A stretch of 64,000 bases of DNA, from positions 1-64,000 of the forward strand of contig JAFAAN010000014.1 of assembly GCA_023426545.1 (NCBI GenBank), written 5' to 3'. Origin of the DNA: Pseudomonadota bacterium. GTDB lineage: Bacteria > Myxococcota > Myxococcia > Myxococcales > Myxococcaceae. Positions within the stretch are counted from its first letter, which is position 1. Every line of letters starts with the position of its first letter. Positions 24,641 to 34,383 of this stretch are shown here, one piece after another. The translations under genes and the position numbers were made by a program. Below the pieces are notes generated by a model. That model saw only the letters and a program-made list of their open reading frames with translations. It ran no database searches and was not told the origin of the DNA.

Positions 24641-24752
24641 GCCGCCCCGGCGCGCCGGGCCGCCGCCCCTGGTGACGCGGGCGCGCGAATCCGCCGATTG
24701 CGCGCGAAGCCACGCCCTCCCGGGGGCCGGGGCCGCTGGTTAGCACTTCGCC

Positions 24753-25685
24753 ATGAGGACGGACGACATGGCAGGCAATGACGTGAAGGACGTGGTGGTG
24801 GTGGGCGGTGGCCCGGGCGGCTTGAGCGCGGCGCTGGCGCTGGGGCGCGGCCGCAAGAAGGTCCTGGTGTGCGACGCGGGCACGCCGAGGAACGCGGCGG
24901 CCGAGGAGGTGCATACCTTCATCACGCGGGACGGCATCCCGCCCCGCGAGTTCCGCCGCGTCGCCTGGGAGCAGATGCGCCCCTACGACGTCGAGCTGCG
25001 TGAGGCGCGGGTGCTGAACGTGGAGCGCGCGGGGGCGGTGTTCCGCGTGGAGCTGGAGGGCGGAGACGCGGTGGAGGCCCGCCGGATGTTGCTCGCCACG
25101 GGCATGGTGGACGTGATGCGCGACCTGCCCGGCTATGGGGACTTGTGGGGCAAGGCCATCTTCCAGTGCCCCTACTGCCATGGCTGGGAGCTCCAGGACC
25201 GCCCCTGGGGTGTGCTGGCCACGAGCGAGCCGCTCCTCGACTTCGGTGTGATGTTGTCGGGCTGGACGCGGGACCTGGTGGTGTTCACCCAGGGCGCCTT
25301 CGAGGTGCCCGCCGACAAGCGGGCCTTGCTGACAGGGGCGGGGATTCGACTCGAGGAGCGGCGCATCCGGAGCCTCATCGCGGCCGGGCCGGCGCTCGAG
25401 GCGGTGGAGCTGGAGGATGGCACCCGGGTGCCCCGGGAGATTCTCTTCGACCGCCCGCCCCAGCGTCAGGTGCCGCTCGTGCAGCGGCTGGGGCTGGCGC
25501 TGGACGAGGAGGGCTTCGTGAAGGTGACGGGGCCGGGTGCGACGTCGGTGCCGGGCATCTACGCGGCGGGCGACCTCTGCACCCGGGCGCAGGCCGCCAT
25601 CTCGTCCGCGAGCGCGGGCATGCTGGCGGCGGGCATGTTGAACCATGGGCTGAACCTGGAGCGGGCGGGCGCCGCGCGGGGTTGA
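24753..25685 (+). CDS. NAD(P)/FAD-dependent thioredoxin-reductase-like oxidoreductase
   Basis: A 310-residue flavoprotein. The FAD-binding GGGPGGLSAALALGRG follows the first strand (VVVVGGGPG, ~15-23). The acceptor motif FQCPYCHGWE (~145) sits where thioredoxin reductase has CxxC. The second dinucleotide loop lacks the usual GxGxxA for NADPH (WGVLATSEPLLDFG), so the pyridine nucleotide site is altered. The C-terminal FAD motif is GIYAAGDLCT. It matches the CPYCHGxE branch of TrxR-like proteins, which often use non-NADPH donors or make disulfides in natural products. An AraC gene follows 31 bases after and may regulate it. Confidence 0.85.
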   Translation: MRTDDMAGNDVKDVVVVGGGPGGLSAALALGRGRKKVLVCDAGTPRNAAAEEVHTFITRDGIPPREFRRVAWEQMRPYDVELREARVLNVERAGAVFRVELEGGDAVEARRMLLATGMVDVMRDLPGYGDLWGKAIFQCPYCHGWELQDRPWGVLATSEPLLDFGVMLSGWTRDLVVFTQGAFEVPADKRALLTGAGIRLEERRIRSLIAAGPALEAVELEDGTRVPREILFDRPPQRQVPLVQRLGLALDEEGFVKVTGPGATSVPGIYAAGDLCTRAQAAISSASAGMLAAGMLNHGLNLERAGAARG

Positions 25686-25716
25686 GCCCGGCGTGCTCGC
25701 TCGTTACGGAGGCGTG

Positions 25717-26589
25717 ATGCCGTCCAAGCCACATCCCCCCGTCTGTGGGGAGGCCACGTCGATGCGCGTGGACTTCGAGCAGGGCCGGCTGCCCATCTGG
25801 GCCGGCCGGCTCCAGGCCCGCGACATGGGGACGGGCATGACGGCGGTGCACACCTACGCCGTGGTGGCGCTGATTACTCGCGGCGAGTCGCGGATGCGCC
25901 ACGCGGGCGAGCTCGTGCTGCGGGCGGGCGACGTCCACCTGATTCCTCCGGGGGACGCCCACCGGGCGGGCGTCTCGGACGCGGAGGGTTGGGGCGTCGC
26001 GTTCCACCAGGAGGTGCTGGGCGGTGAGGATGGGGCCTCGCGCCTGGGGCCGCTGCTGCGGGTGCGCGGCGGCTGTCACCCCGTGCTGCGGCCCTCGGTG
26101 GCGCAGCGGCGGAGGCTCGCGCGCTGGATGCGGCTGCTGGCGCACGAGGTGTCCCGCGGCGAGCCGGGCCGCGACGAGGCCTCGCTCGCGCTGCTGCGGC
26201 TGGTGCTCATCGAGCTGGAGCGCATCACCGCCCAGCCCGTCGCCACCGAGCCTCCCTCGCTGGGCCTGAGCCGCAAGGCGCTCACGTACATCGAGACGCA
26301 TTGCCTGGAGCCGCTGTCGCTCGCGCAGGTCGCGAAGGCGCTGGGGCGCTCCGCCGCGCACGTCGCGGGCGTGGTGCGGCAGGAGACGGGCCGCACGGTG
26401 GGCGAGTGGATTCTGGAGTGCCGTATGGCGGAGGCGCGCCGCCGGCTGCGGGGCACGGACGAGCGCGTGGACATCATCGCCGAGCGCGTGGGCTACGCGG
26501 ACGTGACGCACTTCATCCGGCAGTTTCGCCGCGTGCACGGCGTGACGCCCGCGGCGTGGCGCCGCAAGAGCACGGTGGGTAGCGCCTGA
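25717..26589 (+). CDS. AraC-family transcriptional regulator
   Basis: A 290-residue protein from ATG 25717, placed by GGAGG 4 bases upstream (GTG 25693 is the longer alternative). The N-terminal cupin effector domain includes VALITRGESRMRHAG and AGDVHLIPPGDAHRAG. The C-terminal AraC DNA-binding domain has two helix-turn-helix units (LEPLSLAQVAKALGRSAAHV and VDIIAERVGYADVTHFIRQF), then RRVHGVTPAAWR. The ligand is unknown. Transcribed with the flavoprotein gene; a stable hairpin follows the stop. Confidence 0.9.
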   Translation: MPSKPHPPVCGEATSMRVDFEQGRLPIWAGRLQARDMGTGMTAVHTYAVVALITRGESRMRHAGELVLRAGDVHLIPPGDAHRAGVSDAEGWGVAFHQEVLGGEDGASRLGPLLRVRGGCHPVLRPSVAQRRRLARWMRLLAHEVSRGEPGRDEASLALLRLVLIELERITAQPVATEPPSLGLSRKALTYIETHCLEPLSLAQVAKALGRSAAHVAGVVRQETGRTVGEWILECRMAEARRRLRGTDERVDIIAERVGYADVTHFIRQFRRVHGVTPAAWRRKSTVGSA

Positions 26590-26613
26590 ACCCCCTGGGG
26601 CGGGTGGCGGGTG

Positions 26614-26646
26614 CCCCTCCGCCGCGCGCGTGGAGGCGCGGAGGGG
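26614..26646. terminator. GC-rich hairpin after AraC gene
   Basis: CCCCTCCGC (26614-26622) and GCGGAGGGG (26638-26646) form a perfect 9-bp stem with a 15-base loop, 25 bases past the araC-type stop. No U-run. Terminator-like by position. Confidence 0.45.
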
Positions 26647-26742
26647 GATGCCGAGACACGCGGGGGTGAAGTAAGGGTTCTCCCGAGGGCACGGGCCTGG
26701 AGCGGGCCGTGCCCGCCGACCGTCCGGAGCAGAAGGAGAGCC

Positions 26743-28137
26743 ATGAAGAAGGGGATGCTCATCGCCGTTGGCGCGGCCATCGCGCTGCTCGCGCTCGTGC
26801 TCGTGTTCATGCCGGGTGCGCAGCAGGTGGACCCTGGCGGCGGTCGCCAGCGGGCCTTGCCGGGCTTCGACCCCGCTCGCGTCACCGGACTGGAGGTCAC
26901 GGGCGTCCGCCGCGTCACCTTGCAAAGGGAAGGCGATGGGTGGGCGGTGTTCGACCCCGACATCCCGGAGGCGCGGTACGTGGCGGAAGCGGCCACGGTG
27001 AAGGCCGCGCTGGAGGCGCTGGCCCGCGTGGACGGCGCGACGTTCGTCACGGGCGAGGTGGACCGGCTGTCCGAGCTCTGGCTGGACAGGGCGAAGGGGC
27101 TGAGCGTCCGCATCCTCACGCAGGGCGGTGCCCCGCTGGAGATGGTGCTCGGGAAGGACGGCGCGTCGAACGATGGGACCTACGTGCTCGACGCGGCCAC
27201 TTCCCAGGCCTTCGAGCACCCCGTCCTGCTCGGCTGGCTGTGGCGCAGGCGCGTCATGGACTGGCGCGACCCCCGGCTGGTGCGGCTGGCGGCGGAGGAC
27301 ATCTCGCAGCTGGTTCTGCGCGTCGCGGACGAGGCCCCGGTGACGTTGACGTCGGATGGAACGCCGGGCGGGTGGCGGCTGGCGGAGGGGACGCAGGTGC
27401 CCGAGGGCTTCCGGTTCAACCCCGGCTCGGTCGAGCAGCTCGCGAGGGATTTGGTGGAGGTCGAAGCGCAGGACATGCTCGTGGGCGAGGCCGCCGCGCA
27501 GGCGGCCCAGGCGCTCTCCCGTGGGCGCGACACCGTGGAGGCGCGGCTCAAGAATGGAAGGACGGTGGCGCTGCACCTGGGCCGTCCGGCGGAGCCGGGC
27601 TTGCTGGCCCCGGTCCCCGTCCAGTTGGAAGGAGATGCCCGGCTCTTCAACGTCTCCGGCCCGGACGCGGCGCGGCTGCGCAAGCGCCTGACGGACCTGC
27701 GCGACCTGCGCTTGCTGCGGTTCGAGCTGGCGGAGGTGAAGCGGCTGCACCTGGAGGCCGGCGGAAGGGTGCTCGTCATGGCGAAGGAGCCGCGCGGGTG
27801 GGTGCTCGTCGAGCCGAAGCAGGCGCCGGAGAACTTCCGGTTCGACGAGTCCCAGGTGGAAAGCCTGCTCGTCTGGCTCCAGCAACTGGAGGCCACGCGG
27901 CTGCTCGACGCGCAGGTGCCGGACGCGCGGTCGGGGCTGGCGCAGCCTTCGGTGGTGGTGGAGGTGAGTGGCGGCGCGCAGGTGCAGACGCTGACGCTGG
28001 GCGCCGAGGTGGTGGACGGCACGACGCCGCTCCCGGAGGTGTACGCCCGGGGCTCGCGCGATGGCTTCACCTACGCCGTGGACGAGGCCGCGCGCGCGTG
28101 GCTGGCCCGGGGCACCGCGCTGGTGAGTGGCCCGTAG
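26743..28137 (+). CDS. DUF4340-domain protein with N-terminal membrane anchor
   Basis: A 464-residue protein. AGAAGGAGAGCC precedes the ATG. Residues 4-24 (GMLIAVGAAIALLALVLVFMPG) are a transmembrane or uncleaved signal anchor. The rest is two or three copies of the DUF4340 pattern (VTGLEVTGVRRVTLQREGDGW ... MDWRDPRLVRLAAEDISQL ... LHLEAGGRVLVMAKEPRGWVL), with each unit beginning with a strand-turn-strand around Lys/Arg-Gly-Trp. DUF4340 proteins often accompany GldG-type ABC transporter components in gliding loci, but none is adjacent here. It is convergent with the phosphatase gene (12 bases). Confidence 0.85.
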   Translation: MKKGMLIAVGAAIALLALVLVFMPGAQQVDPGGGRQRALPGFDPARVTGLEVTGVRRVTLQREGDGWAVFDPDIPEARYVAEAATVKAALEALARVDGATFVTGEVDRLSELWLDRAKGLSVRILTQGGAPLEMVLGKDGASNDGTYVLDAATSQAFEHPVLLGWLWRRRVMDWRDPRLVRLAAEDISQLVLRVADEAPVTLTSDGTPGGWRLAEGTQVPEGFRFNPGSVEQLARDLVEVEAQDMLVGEAAAQAAQALSRGRDTVEARLKNGRTVALHLGRPAEPGLLAPVPVQLEGDARLFNVSGPDAARLRKRLTDLRDLRLLRFELAEVKRLHLEAGGRVLVMAKEPRGWVLVEPKQAPENFRFDESQVESLLVWLQQLEATRLLDAQVPDARSGLAQPSVVVEVSGGAQVQTLTLGAEVVDGTTPLPEVYARGSRDGFTYAVDEAARAWLARGTALVSGP

Positions 28138-28149
28138 GCGAAGGGGGGC

Positions 28150-28731
28150 CTACGCCGCCCGCTCCGCCGCGCGGGCCTGCCATGCGGCGACGAAGTCCGC
28201 GAGCCCGTTGAGCTGCCGGTCATTCAGCGTGGACTGCCAGCGGGCGCGCCGCAGCTCGCGGTACGCGGCGGGCGCCTCCCAGCCGCGCGCCACCATCACC
28301 GCCAGCCCCACCAGCGGGCCCCGGCCCACGCCGTGCTCGCAGTGGGTGTACAGCCGCCCGCCCTGCTCCAGCCGGGGCAGCGCCCACGCCACGCCGCGCA
28401 TCAGCTGCTCCACCGACGGCGGATAGCGGTCCGTCACCGGCAGGTTGAGCAGCTCGATGCCGAGCGCCGCCAGCGCCTCCGCGTCGTCACAGCGCTCGCC
28501 GCGCACGTCAATCACCGCGGTGATGCCACGCGCCTTCAGCTCGGCGTACCGCGAGCGCGGCACCGAGCCGCCGACATACAGCCAGTCATTCACCTGCGAC
28601 ACGTTGAGGCCGCGGCCCGGCAGCTTCGTGGTCCACTCCACGCAGCGCGCCACCGAGCGCAGCACCTGCTTGCGCACCCAGCCGCGCACGCCCGGCACGT
28701 GGTGTACCTCTCGTAGCAGCGCGAAGCTCAC
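28150..28731 (-). CDS. Dual-specificity phosphatase (PTPMT1-like), inositol-lipid operon
   Basis: A 193-residue protein. The P-loop THCEHGVGRGP (Cys131, Arg137) follows the HCxxGxxR rule. Asp101 in LPVTDRYPPS is the probable general acid. The N-terminal half contains LYVGGSVPRSRYAELKARGI and VIDVRGER, typical of cysteine phosphatases acting on lipids or phosphoproteins. Its GTG start overlaps the upstream stop (GTGA), so it is translationally coupled as the last gene of the operon. In this context it may dephosphorylate phosphatidylinositol-phosphate, as PTPMT1-like enzymes do for phosphatidylglycerophosphate. That role is inferred. Confidence 0.8.
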   Translation of the reverse strand: MSFALLREVHHVPGVRGWVRKQVLRSVARCVEWTTKLPGRGLNVSQVNDWLYVGGSVPRSRYAELKARGITAVIDVRGERCDDAEALAALGIELLNLPVTDRYPPSVEQLMRGVAWALPRLEQGGRLYTHCEHGVGRGPLVGLAVMVARGWEAPAAYRELRRARWQSTLNDRQLNGLADFVAAWQARAAERAA

Positions 28732-29726
28732 AGGTCTCCCTCGAGCGTGACTTCCATCAACCCCGGCACCGGCGCCTTCCCCGCGCGCTCCAGCACCGCA
28801 CGGTGCAGGTACGTCACCGGCGAGCCCAGCACCGGGCGCACGATGCCGGACAGCATCCCCAGGTCCTCCACCGGCGCGCTGCGCTGGAGCAGCGACGTGG
28901 AGCGCAGCACCATGGCGGACGCGCCGTCCGCGAACAGCTCCACCGTCCAGGCGCTCCGCTCCTTCGAGCCCTCCCGCGCCAGCGTGAAGTGCTCCAGGAG
29001 GCGGGCCTGGGAGGCGCCTTCCTCCCAGGTGTACATCGGGCCGTATTCCCCGTCCTGTCCCTCGCGCGCCAGCAGCACCAGCTTCTCGTCGCCGCGCAGG
29101 GCGCGGAAGCGCACCCACCGCTTCGCCAGCTTCGCCGGCGCGATGGTGGAGCGCGTGTGGTCCGCGTAGCCGCCGCCGGTATAGGAGACCTCTTCCGTCT
29201 TGGGCCGCTTCACGGTGGCCTTGAGCGCGCTGAAGGCCACCGTCACCTCGTGGTGGTAGCGCTCCCGGCCCACCTCCACTTCGGAGCGCTCCAGGGGCGC
29301 GGGGGCCATGGCCGCCGCGTACTCCAGCACCACGCGCCCGCCGTCCAGCGGCACCTCCACGCGCGTGGCCCCGTCCGCCGAGCGGGCCGAGCACGGCCCC
29401 ATGTGCAGCGTCGCGGTGTCCGCGTCGTAGCGCCAGTCGCGGGGCTTCACCTTCGCCTGCGCCGTCCAGGGCTTCTGGCCCGGCGTCAGCACCGTCGTCC
29501 GGCAGATGCCGTTGCGCGAGCCGGGCCCGATGTTCGTCACGGTCAGCTGCGCGAAGATGAACGTCCCTCCCTCCAGGTCCCCGATGAAGGTGAAGCTCTC
29601 CCCGTAGTTGTCGCTGCGGGAGAGCTTCGGCTCCAGCACCGCGTTCGCCGCCGCCACCGGGGGCAGCGCGAGCGTGGCGGCCACGGCCAGGCCCTTCAGG
29701 GCTTGGAGGCGGCGCTCACGCCGCAT
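28728..29726 (-). CDS. Secreted lipocalin-like (CrtC/AttH/Svf1-type) protein
   Basis: A 332-residue protein with a signal peptide ending ALPPVAAANA (the n-region carries RRERR). The body is beta-rich: YGESFTFIGDLEGGTFIFAQ, DWRYDADTATLHMG, YTGGGYADHTRSTIAPAKLA and EYGPMYTWEEG. The GYADH block followed by an alternating-strand second half recalls the double-lipocalin fold of hydroxyneurosporene synthase (CrtC), AttH and yeast Svf1, the last of which is implicated in sphingolipid handling. It would sit in the periplasm and could bind a lipid. Overlaps the upstream gene by 11 bases. The assignment is by resemblance only. Confidence 0.6.
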   Translation of the reverse strand: MRRERRLQALKGLAVAATLALPPVAAANAVLEPKLSRSDNYGESFTFIGDLEGGTFIFAQLTVTNIGPGSRNGICRTTVLTPGQKPWTAQAKVKPRDWRYDADTATLHMGPCSARSADGATRVEVPLDGGRVVLEYAAAMAPAPLERSEVEVGRERYHHEVTVAFSALKATVKRPKTEEVSYTGGGYADHTRSTIAPAKLAKRWVRFRALRGDEKLVLLAREGQDGEYGPMYTWEEGASQARLLEHFTLAREGSKERSAWTVELFADGASAMVLRSTSLLQRSAPVEDLGMLSGIVRPVLGSPVTYLHRAVLERAGKAPVPGLMEVTLEGDL

Positions 29727-30960
29727 GGGGGCGCTGCTCCATGAGCGCGTCTTCGGAGGCCGCGTCGTTGAAGACGTAGTCGCGCTGCAGCGGCAGGTTC
29801 CACGCGAAGTACACCACGCCGCGCACCAGCCACCACCCCAGCGCGTAGGCCAGCTGCGGGTGCAGCGTCAGCAGCGCCACGCCGCCCGCGTTGAGCAGCG
29901 CGCTGGTGCCGCTGACCACCGAGTAGCGCGCCAGCTGCCGCGCCACCGCGCCGGTGCTCTTGAAGGTGAGCACCCGGTTGATGGAGTAGTTCACCACCGC
30001 GCCCAGGCCGCAGCCCAGCACCGTGGCCCAGGCCGGCAGCATGCCCACCCACTCCACCAGGGCCAGCACCAGCGCGAAGTCCACCGCCGTGGCCACCGCG
30101 CCCGCCAGGGCATTGAGCCCGATGATGGCCTTGCCGGAGCGCGCCTCCTGGCGCTTGGGCGCCAGCGCCTGCACCAGGTTGCGGAAGCGGGAGAGCGCGG
30201 TGACGTTGCTCATGACGGCGACGAAGACGAGCCCCACCACCGCCAGCCAGTGCATGGGGTGCTTCACCTCGGGCCAGAAGACGGCCTCCAGAATCGGTGA
30301 CAGCGCCGTGCCCGCGCCCAGGAAGAGCACCCGCTCCAGCCGCTGCATGGCGCCGTCCCGGACGTTGACGCCCAGGCCCTCGCCCTTGGCGCGCACATAG
30401 GGCACCAGCGACGAGCCCAGGAGCGCCATCAGCGCGGGCAGCAGCACCCAGGTGCCCCGGTAGTACCAGGCCAGGCCCATCAGCATCGCCGAGTCCACGT
30501 ACCGGTCCAGCACCGAGTCCAGCGCCGCGCCCGCGGGGTTGGCCTCCTTGCGGGTGCGGGCGATGCGGCCGTCCATGACGTCCAGGATGCCCGCGCCCAG
30601 GAAGAGCCACCCGCCCAGCGCGAAGCGGCCGGCCGCCACCGCCACGCCGGACGACACGCCCAGCAGGCCGGACAGCATGGACAGCGCGTTGGCCGGCAGG
30701 CCCGAGCGCAGAATCACCGTCCACAGCGGCTGGATGACCCAGAAGAAGTAGTGCCGCAGGAAGAAGCCCACCAGCACCGTGCTGCCGCGCTTGAGCGTCT
30801 CCTCGTCGCGGGGGATGCCCTTGATGGCGCAGCGGACGCAGAAGAGGAGCAGTCCGCCGATGAAGTACGCACAGGCGATGATGGCCGGTGCCAGCGCCGT
30901 CCAGATGCGGGCGGACGGAGACAGGTTTCCGGTCAACCACGCCACCAGGTTCTCAAGCAC
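29716..30960 (-). CDS. CDP-alcohol phosphatidyltransferase fused to GtrA-like domain
   Basis: A 414-residue multi-pass membrane protein. The transferase signature D-x2-DG-x2-AR-x8-G-x3-D-x3-D is intact (Asp127, Asp130, Gly131, Ala134, Arg135, Gly144, Asp148, Asp152). This enzyme class joins CDP-diacylglycerol or CDP-inositol to an alcohol phosphate. Residues ~284-400 (VATAVDFALVLALVEWVG ... GCGLGAVVNYSINRVLTFKS ... WWLVRGVVYFAWNLPLQ) form a four-helix GtrA domain, usually a flippase-like partner of glycosyltransferases. The fusion suggests synthesis and translocation in one polypeptide. By context the acceptor is probably inositol-3-phosphate. It overlaps the PAP2 stop by 8 bases. Confidence 0.88.
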   Translation of the reverse strand: MLENLVAWLTGNLSPSARIWTALAPAIIACAYFIGGLLLFCVRCAIKGIPRDEETLKRGSTVLVGFFLRHYFFWVIQPLWTVILRSGLPANALSMLSGLLGVSSGVAVAAGRFALGGWLFLGAGILDVMDGRIARTRKEANPAGAALDSVLDRYVDSAMLMGLAWYYRGTWVLLPALMALLGSSLVPYVRAKGEGLGVNVRDGAMQRLERVLFLGAGTALSPILEAVFWPEVKHPMHWLAVVGLVFVAVMSNVTALSRFRNLVQALAPKRQEARSGKAIIGLNALAGAVATAVDFALVLALVEWVGMLPAWATVLGCGLGAVVNYSINRVLTFKSTGAVARQLARYSVVSGTSALLNAGGVALLTLHPQLAYALGWWLVRGVVYFAWNLPLQRDYVFNDAASEDALMEQRPHAA

Positions 30961-31856
30961 GGGTGTCTCCTCTTGTAGTCAGCGGCACTGGCAGTGGGGG
31001 GGCGGCCGTCCGGCGGGCGTGGACGCTCTCCACCACGAGGAAGGCGACCACGGCCGCGCCCATGCCCGCGATGACGTCCAGGACGTAGTGGTGCGTCAGG
31101 TAGACGGCGGAGAAGGCGACGAGCAACGCGAAGAGCCCGCTGGGGATGCGCCACGCCCAGCCGCGCGACCACACGAACAGCATCATCAAGAAGGGGTAGG
31201 CGGCGTGGAGCGAGGGCATGGCCCCGAACACGTTGGTGCTGCGGGAGTAGAAGCCCGCGAAGTAGCGGATGCCCAGCAGCGCGTCGAAGCGGGCGGTCCC
31301 CGCGGGGCTGGGCGGCGCGGCGAGGTCGGCCGGGCCGGGGCCGTACTGGAGCACGTACCAGGGCGGCGCGGCGGGGTAGAGCACGTAGACGATGACGCCG
31401 ATGGCGTTCACCACCAGGAAGCCCCAGCACACCCGCTCGAAGAGGGAGTCCTTCTTCACGAAGAAGAAGAGGGCCAGGAGGAAGACTTCGTACAAATAGG
31501 CCGCGTAGGCGAAGCCGCACAGCAGGTCCAGGGCTGGCGTGAAGCGCGTGGACCACCACTCGGGCCAGTGGACGCCGCCGGGCGCCGGGAACAACTGGCG
31601 CTCCAGCGCCCACAGGTCGCCCGTGTGGATGGGGCCCCGCAGGAACAGCCAGAGGCCCTGGCTGTCCAGCAACATTCCGGTCAGCCACAGCGCGAACCCA
31701 CCGCGGAGGAAGCGCTGCAGGCGGGGGCCCGACCAGGCCACCCCCAGGAGCAGCGCGTCCACCGCGACATGGTCCCACCGCAGCCGGCCGGTGGCGTACA
31801 CCAGCACCAGGTGGCTCACCCCCAGGACGGTGGCGAGCCACGTGAGCCCGGTGACC

Positions 31857-31879
<23 letters not shown>
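30953..31879 (-). CDS. PAP2-family membrane protein, inositol-phosphoceramide-synthase-like
   Basis: A 308-residue protein with six or more transmembrane helices. Catalytic motifs are FGAMPSLHAAYPFL (His225) and YLTHHYVLDVIAG (His264, Asp268), the arrangement of the PAP2_3/Aur1 class that transfers phosphoinositol to ceramide, rather than of simple lipid phosphatases, which carry an extra upstream KxxxxxxRP (not seen). The start at 31879 overlaps the inositol synthase gene by 23 bases. GGAG is directly adjacent, so expression probably depends on coupling. The family call is strong; the ceramide substrate is inferred from the operon. Confidence 0.82.
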
Positions 31880-33191
<1,312 letters not shown>

Positions 33192-33283
33192 CGTGATGTT
33201 CCTTCGTTAGACATGTTCGAGTCGGCCGTATGCGGGTCGGCACGATACCGGTCGTGCATGCGGAAAATCTCGAAAGCGGATGG

Positions 33284-33312
33284 TTGATACTCTAAAGCGT
33301 TCGTCACTTCAA
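33284..33312 (-). promoter_or_regulatory. Candidate promoter of the inositol-lipid operon
   Basis: Read on the minus strand: TTGAAG, 17-base spacer, TATCAA, in a clearly AT-richer stretch. The predicted transcript start is ~85 bases before the ino1 ATG. The remaining sequence 33313-33629 shows no convincing gene. Confidence 0.45.
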
Positions 33313-33629
33313 CGTCGCGGACGTGGCGGCTCTTACCATCCGAGAGAGCCGCACTCATGGAGCCGCACAGCCCCAGGTACAAGGCGAGGCGAACGGCGCT
33401 GTCAGAGAAACGCCAGGTCGTCCGGAGGGCGACATCCACGGCACACTCCCTGAGTGGATTTGGCATGGGTCGTTCATGACTCATGTCGCGCGAAGGGGTG
33501 GGACGGGTGCCCGTGGGATGCCGCCCCACCTCCCTGGTTGGGTGCACGGAGGTGTCCGGGTGGGTTCGCTCGGGCCACGGGACGTGGCGCTCGCGCGTGG
33601 AGCGCCAGCGCGCTCCGCCGGAGTCCCGC

Positions 33630-33764
33630 TCACGGTTCCATTGGGGGGTGGCCGCGCGGGTTGCCGCCCGCCCGCCTGGTGGCCTGGGGCGCGGCCTCGA
33701 TGCCCTGGGGGCGGTTGCCGGGTTGCTGGGCGACGTCCCGGGGGTCCTTCTGCTTCCTGGCCAT
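33630..33764 (-). CDS. Small basic disordered protein (44 residues)
   Basis: MARKQKDPRDVAQQPGNRPQ, then a Pro/Gly/Arg-rich end (HPPMEP). GAGGGAGG with 6 bases to the ATG is among the best ribosome-binding sites in the window, and third positions are GC-rich. It is highly polar with no membrane segment. It could be a nucleic-acid- or ribosome-associated peptide; no family recognised. Confidence 0.6.
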   Translation of the reverse strand: MARKQKDPRDVAQQPGNRPQGIEAAPQATRRAGGNPRGHPPMEP

Positions 33765-33888
33765 GGCTGCCTCCCTCGGGTGCACAAGGTAGGCAGCGCG
33801 GAGGCCGCCGGGCATAGGCCGGCGGGCTGTCCGCCGCCGGGGCAGCCGGGCGTGTGGTAGGTGGCCGAGCAGGAAAGCGAGGTGTCGG

Positions 33889-34383
33889 ATGCTGAAGACG
33901 GCGTGGAACGAGTGGAGCCTCAAGGCGCTGCAGCTGGAGACGGCGGTGCTGGCGCTGGAGGAGATCGACCTGCCCGAGGAGATGCACGCGCTGCAGGAGG
34001 CGGCGGAGGAGAAGCTGCTGGCGCTGGCGCGCGCCTGGAAGGCCCGTCAGCCGCAGCGCGAGCCTCGCAAGTGGGAGAAGCAGACGCTTCCCGAGGGCAT
34101 GCCCCGCGACGCCGAACTCCAGGACCTGGTGGAGGGCTTCAAGGAGGACGGGAAGGCGTGGACGCTGCTGCGCGCCACCAGCGACCACCAGGAGGTGGTG
34201 GAGACGGTGGTGTCGGAGGGCCGCGCCTGCATGGCGGCGGGCGGCGAGTACTACCTGGGCCAGTGGGACGCGAAGGCGTCCGTGCTGGAGGTGGGCCGCG
34301 ACGACGACGCGGACGAGCCGGGCACGGGCCTGGTGCTGGAGCCCACGGGTGAGCTCCAGTACACGCCGGACCCCGAGCTGTAG
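33889..34383 (+). CDS. Hypothetical cytoplasmic protein (164 residues)
   Basis: An acidic protein with a long N-terminal helix region (~5-55, LKALQLETAVLALEEIDLPEEMHALQEAAEEK in the register of a coiled coil). A globular second half (EVVETVVSEGRACMAAGGEYYLGQWDAK and LVLEPTGELQYTPDPEL) resembles SMI1/KNR4-like or other small alpha/beta scaffolds, but I cannot assign it. GAGG lies 7 bases before the ATG. No signal peptide. Confidence 0.7.
   Translation: MLKTAWNEWSLKALQLETAVLALEEIDLPEEMHALQEAAEEKLLALARAWKARQPQREPRKWEKQTLPEGMPRDAELQDLVEGFKEDGKAWTLLRATSDHQEVVETVVSEGRACMAAGGEYYLGQWDAKASVLEVGRDDDADEPGTGLVLEPTGELQYTPDPEL

Noticed and set aside
33323..33817. 164-residue plus frame in the region upstream of ino1
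   Set aside because: Third positions are not biased as in real genes here, and it overlaps the promoter and the 44-residue gene with a strong ribosome-binding site.
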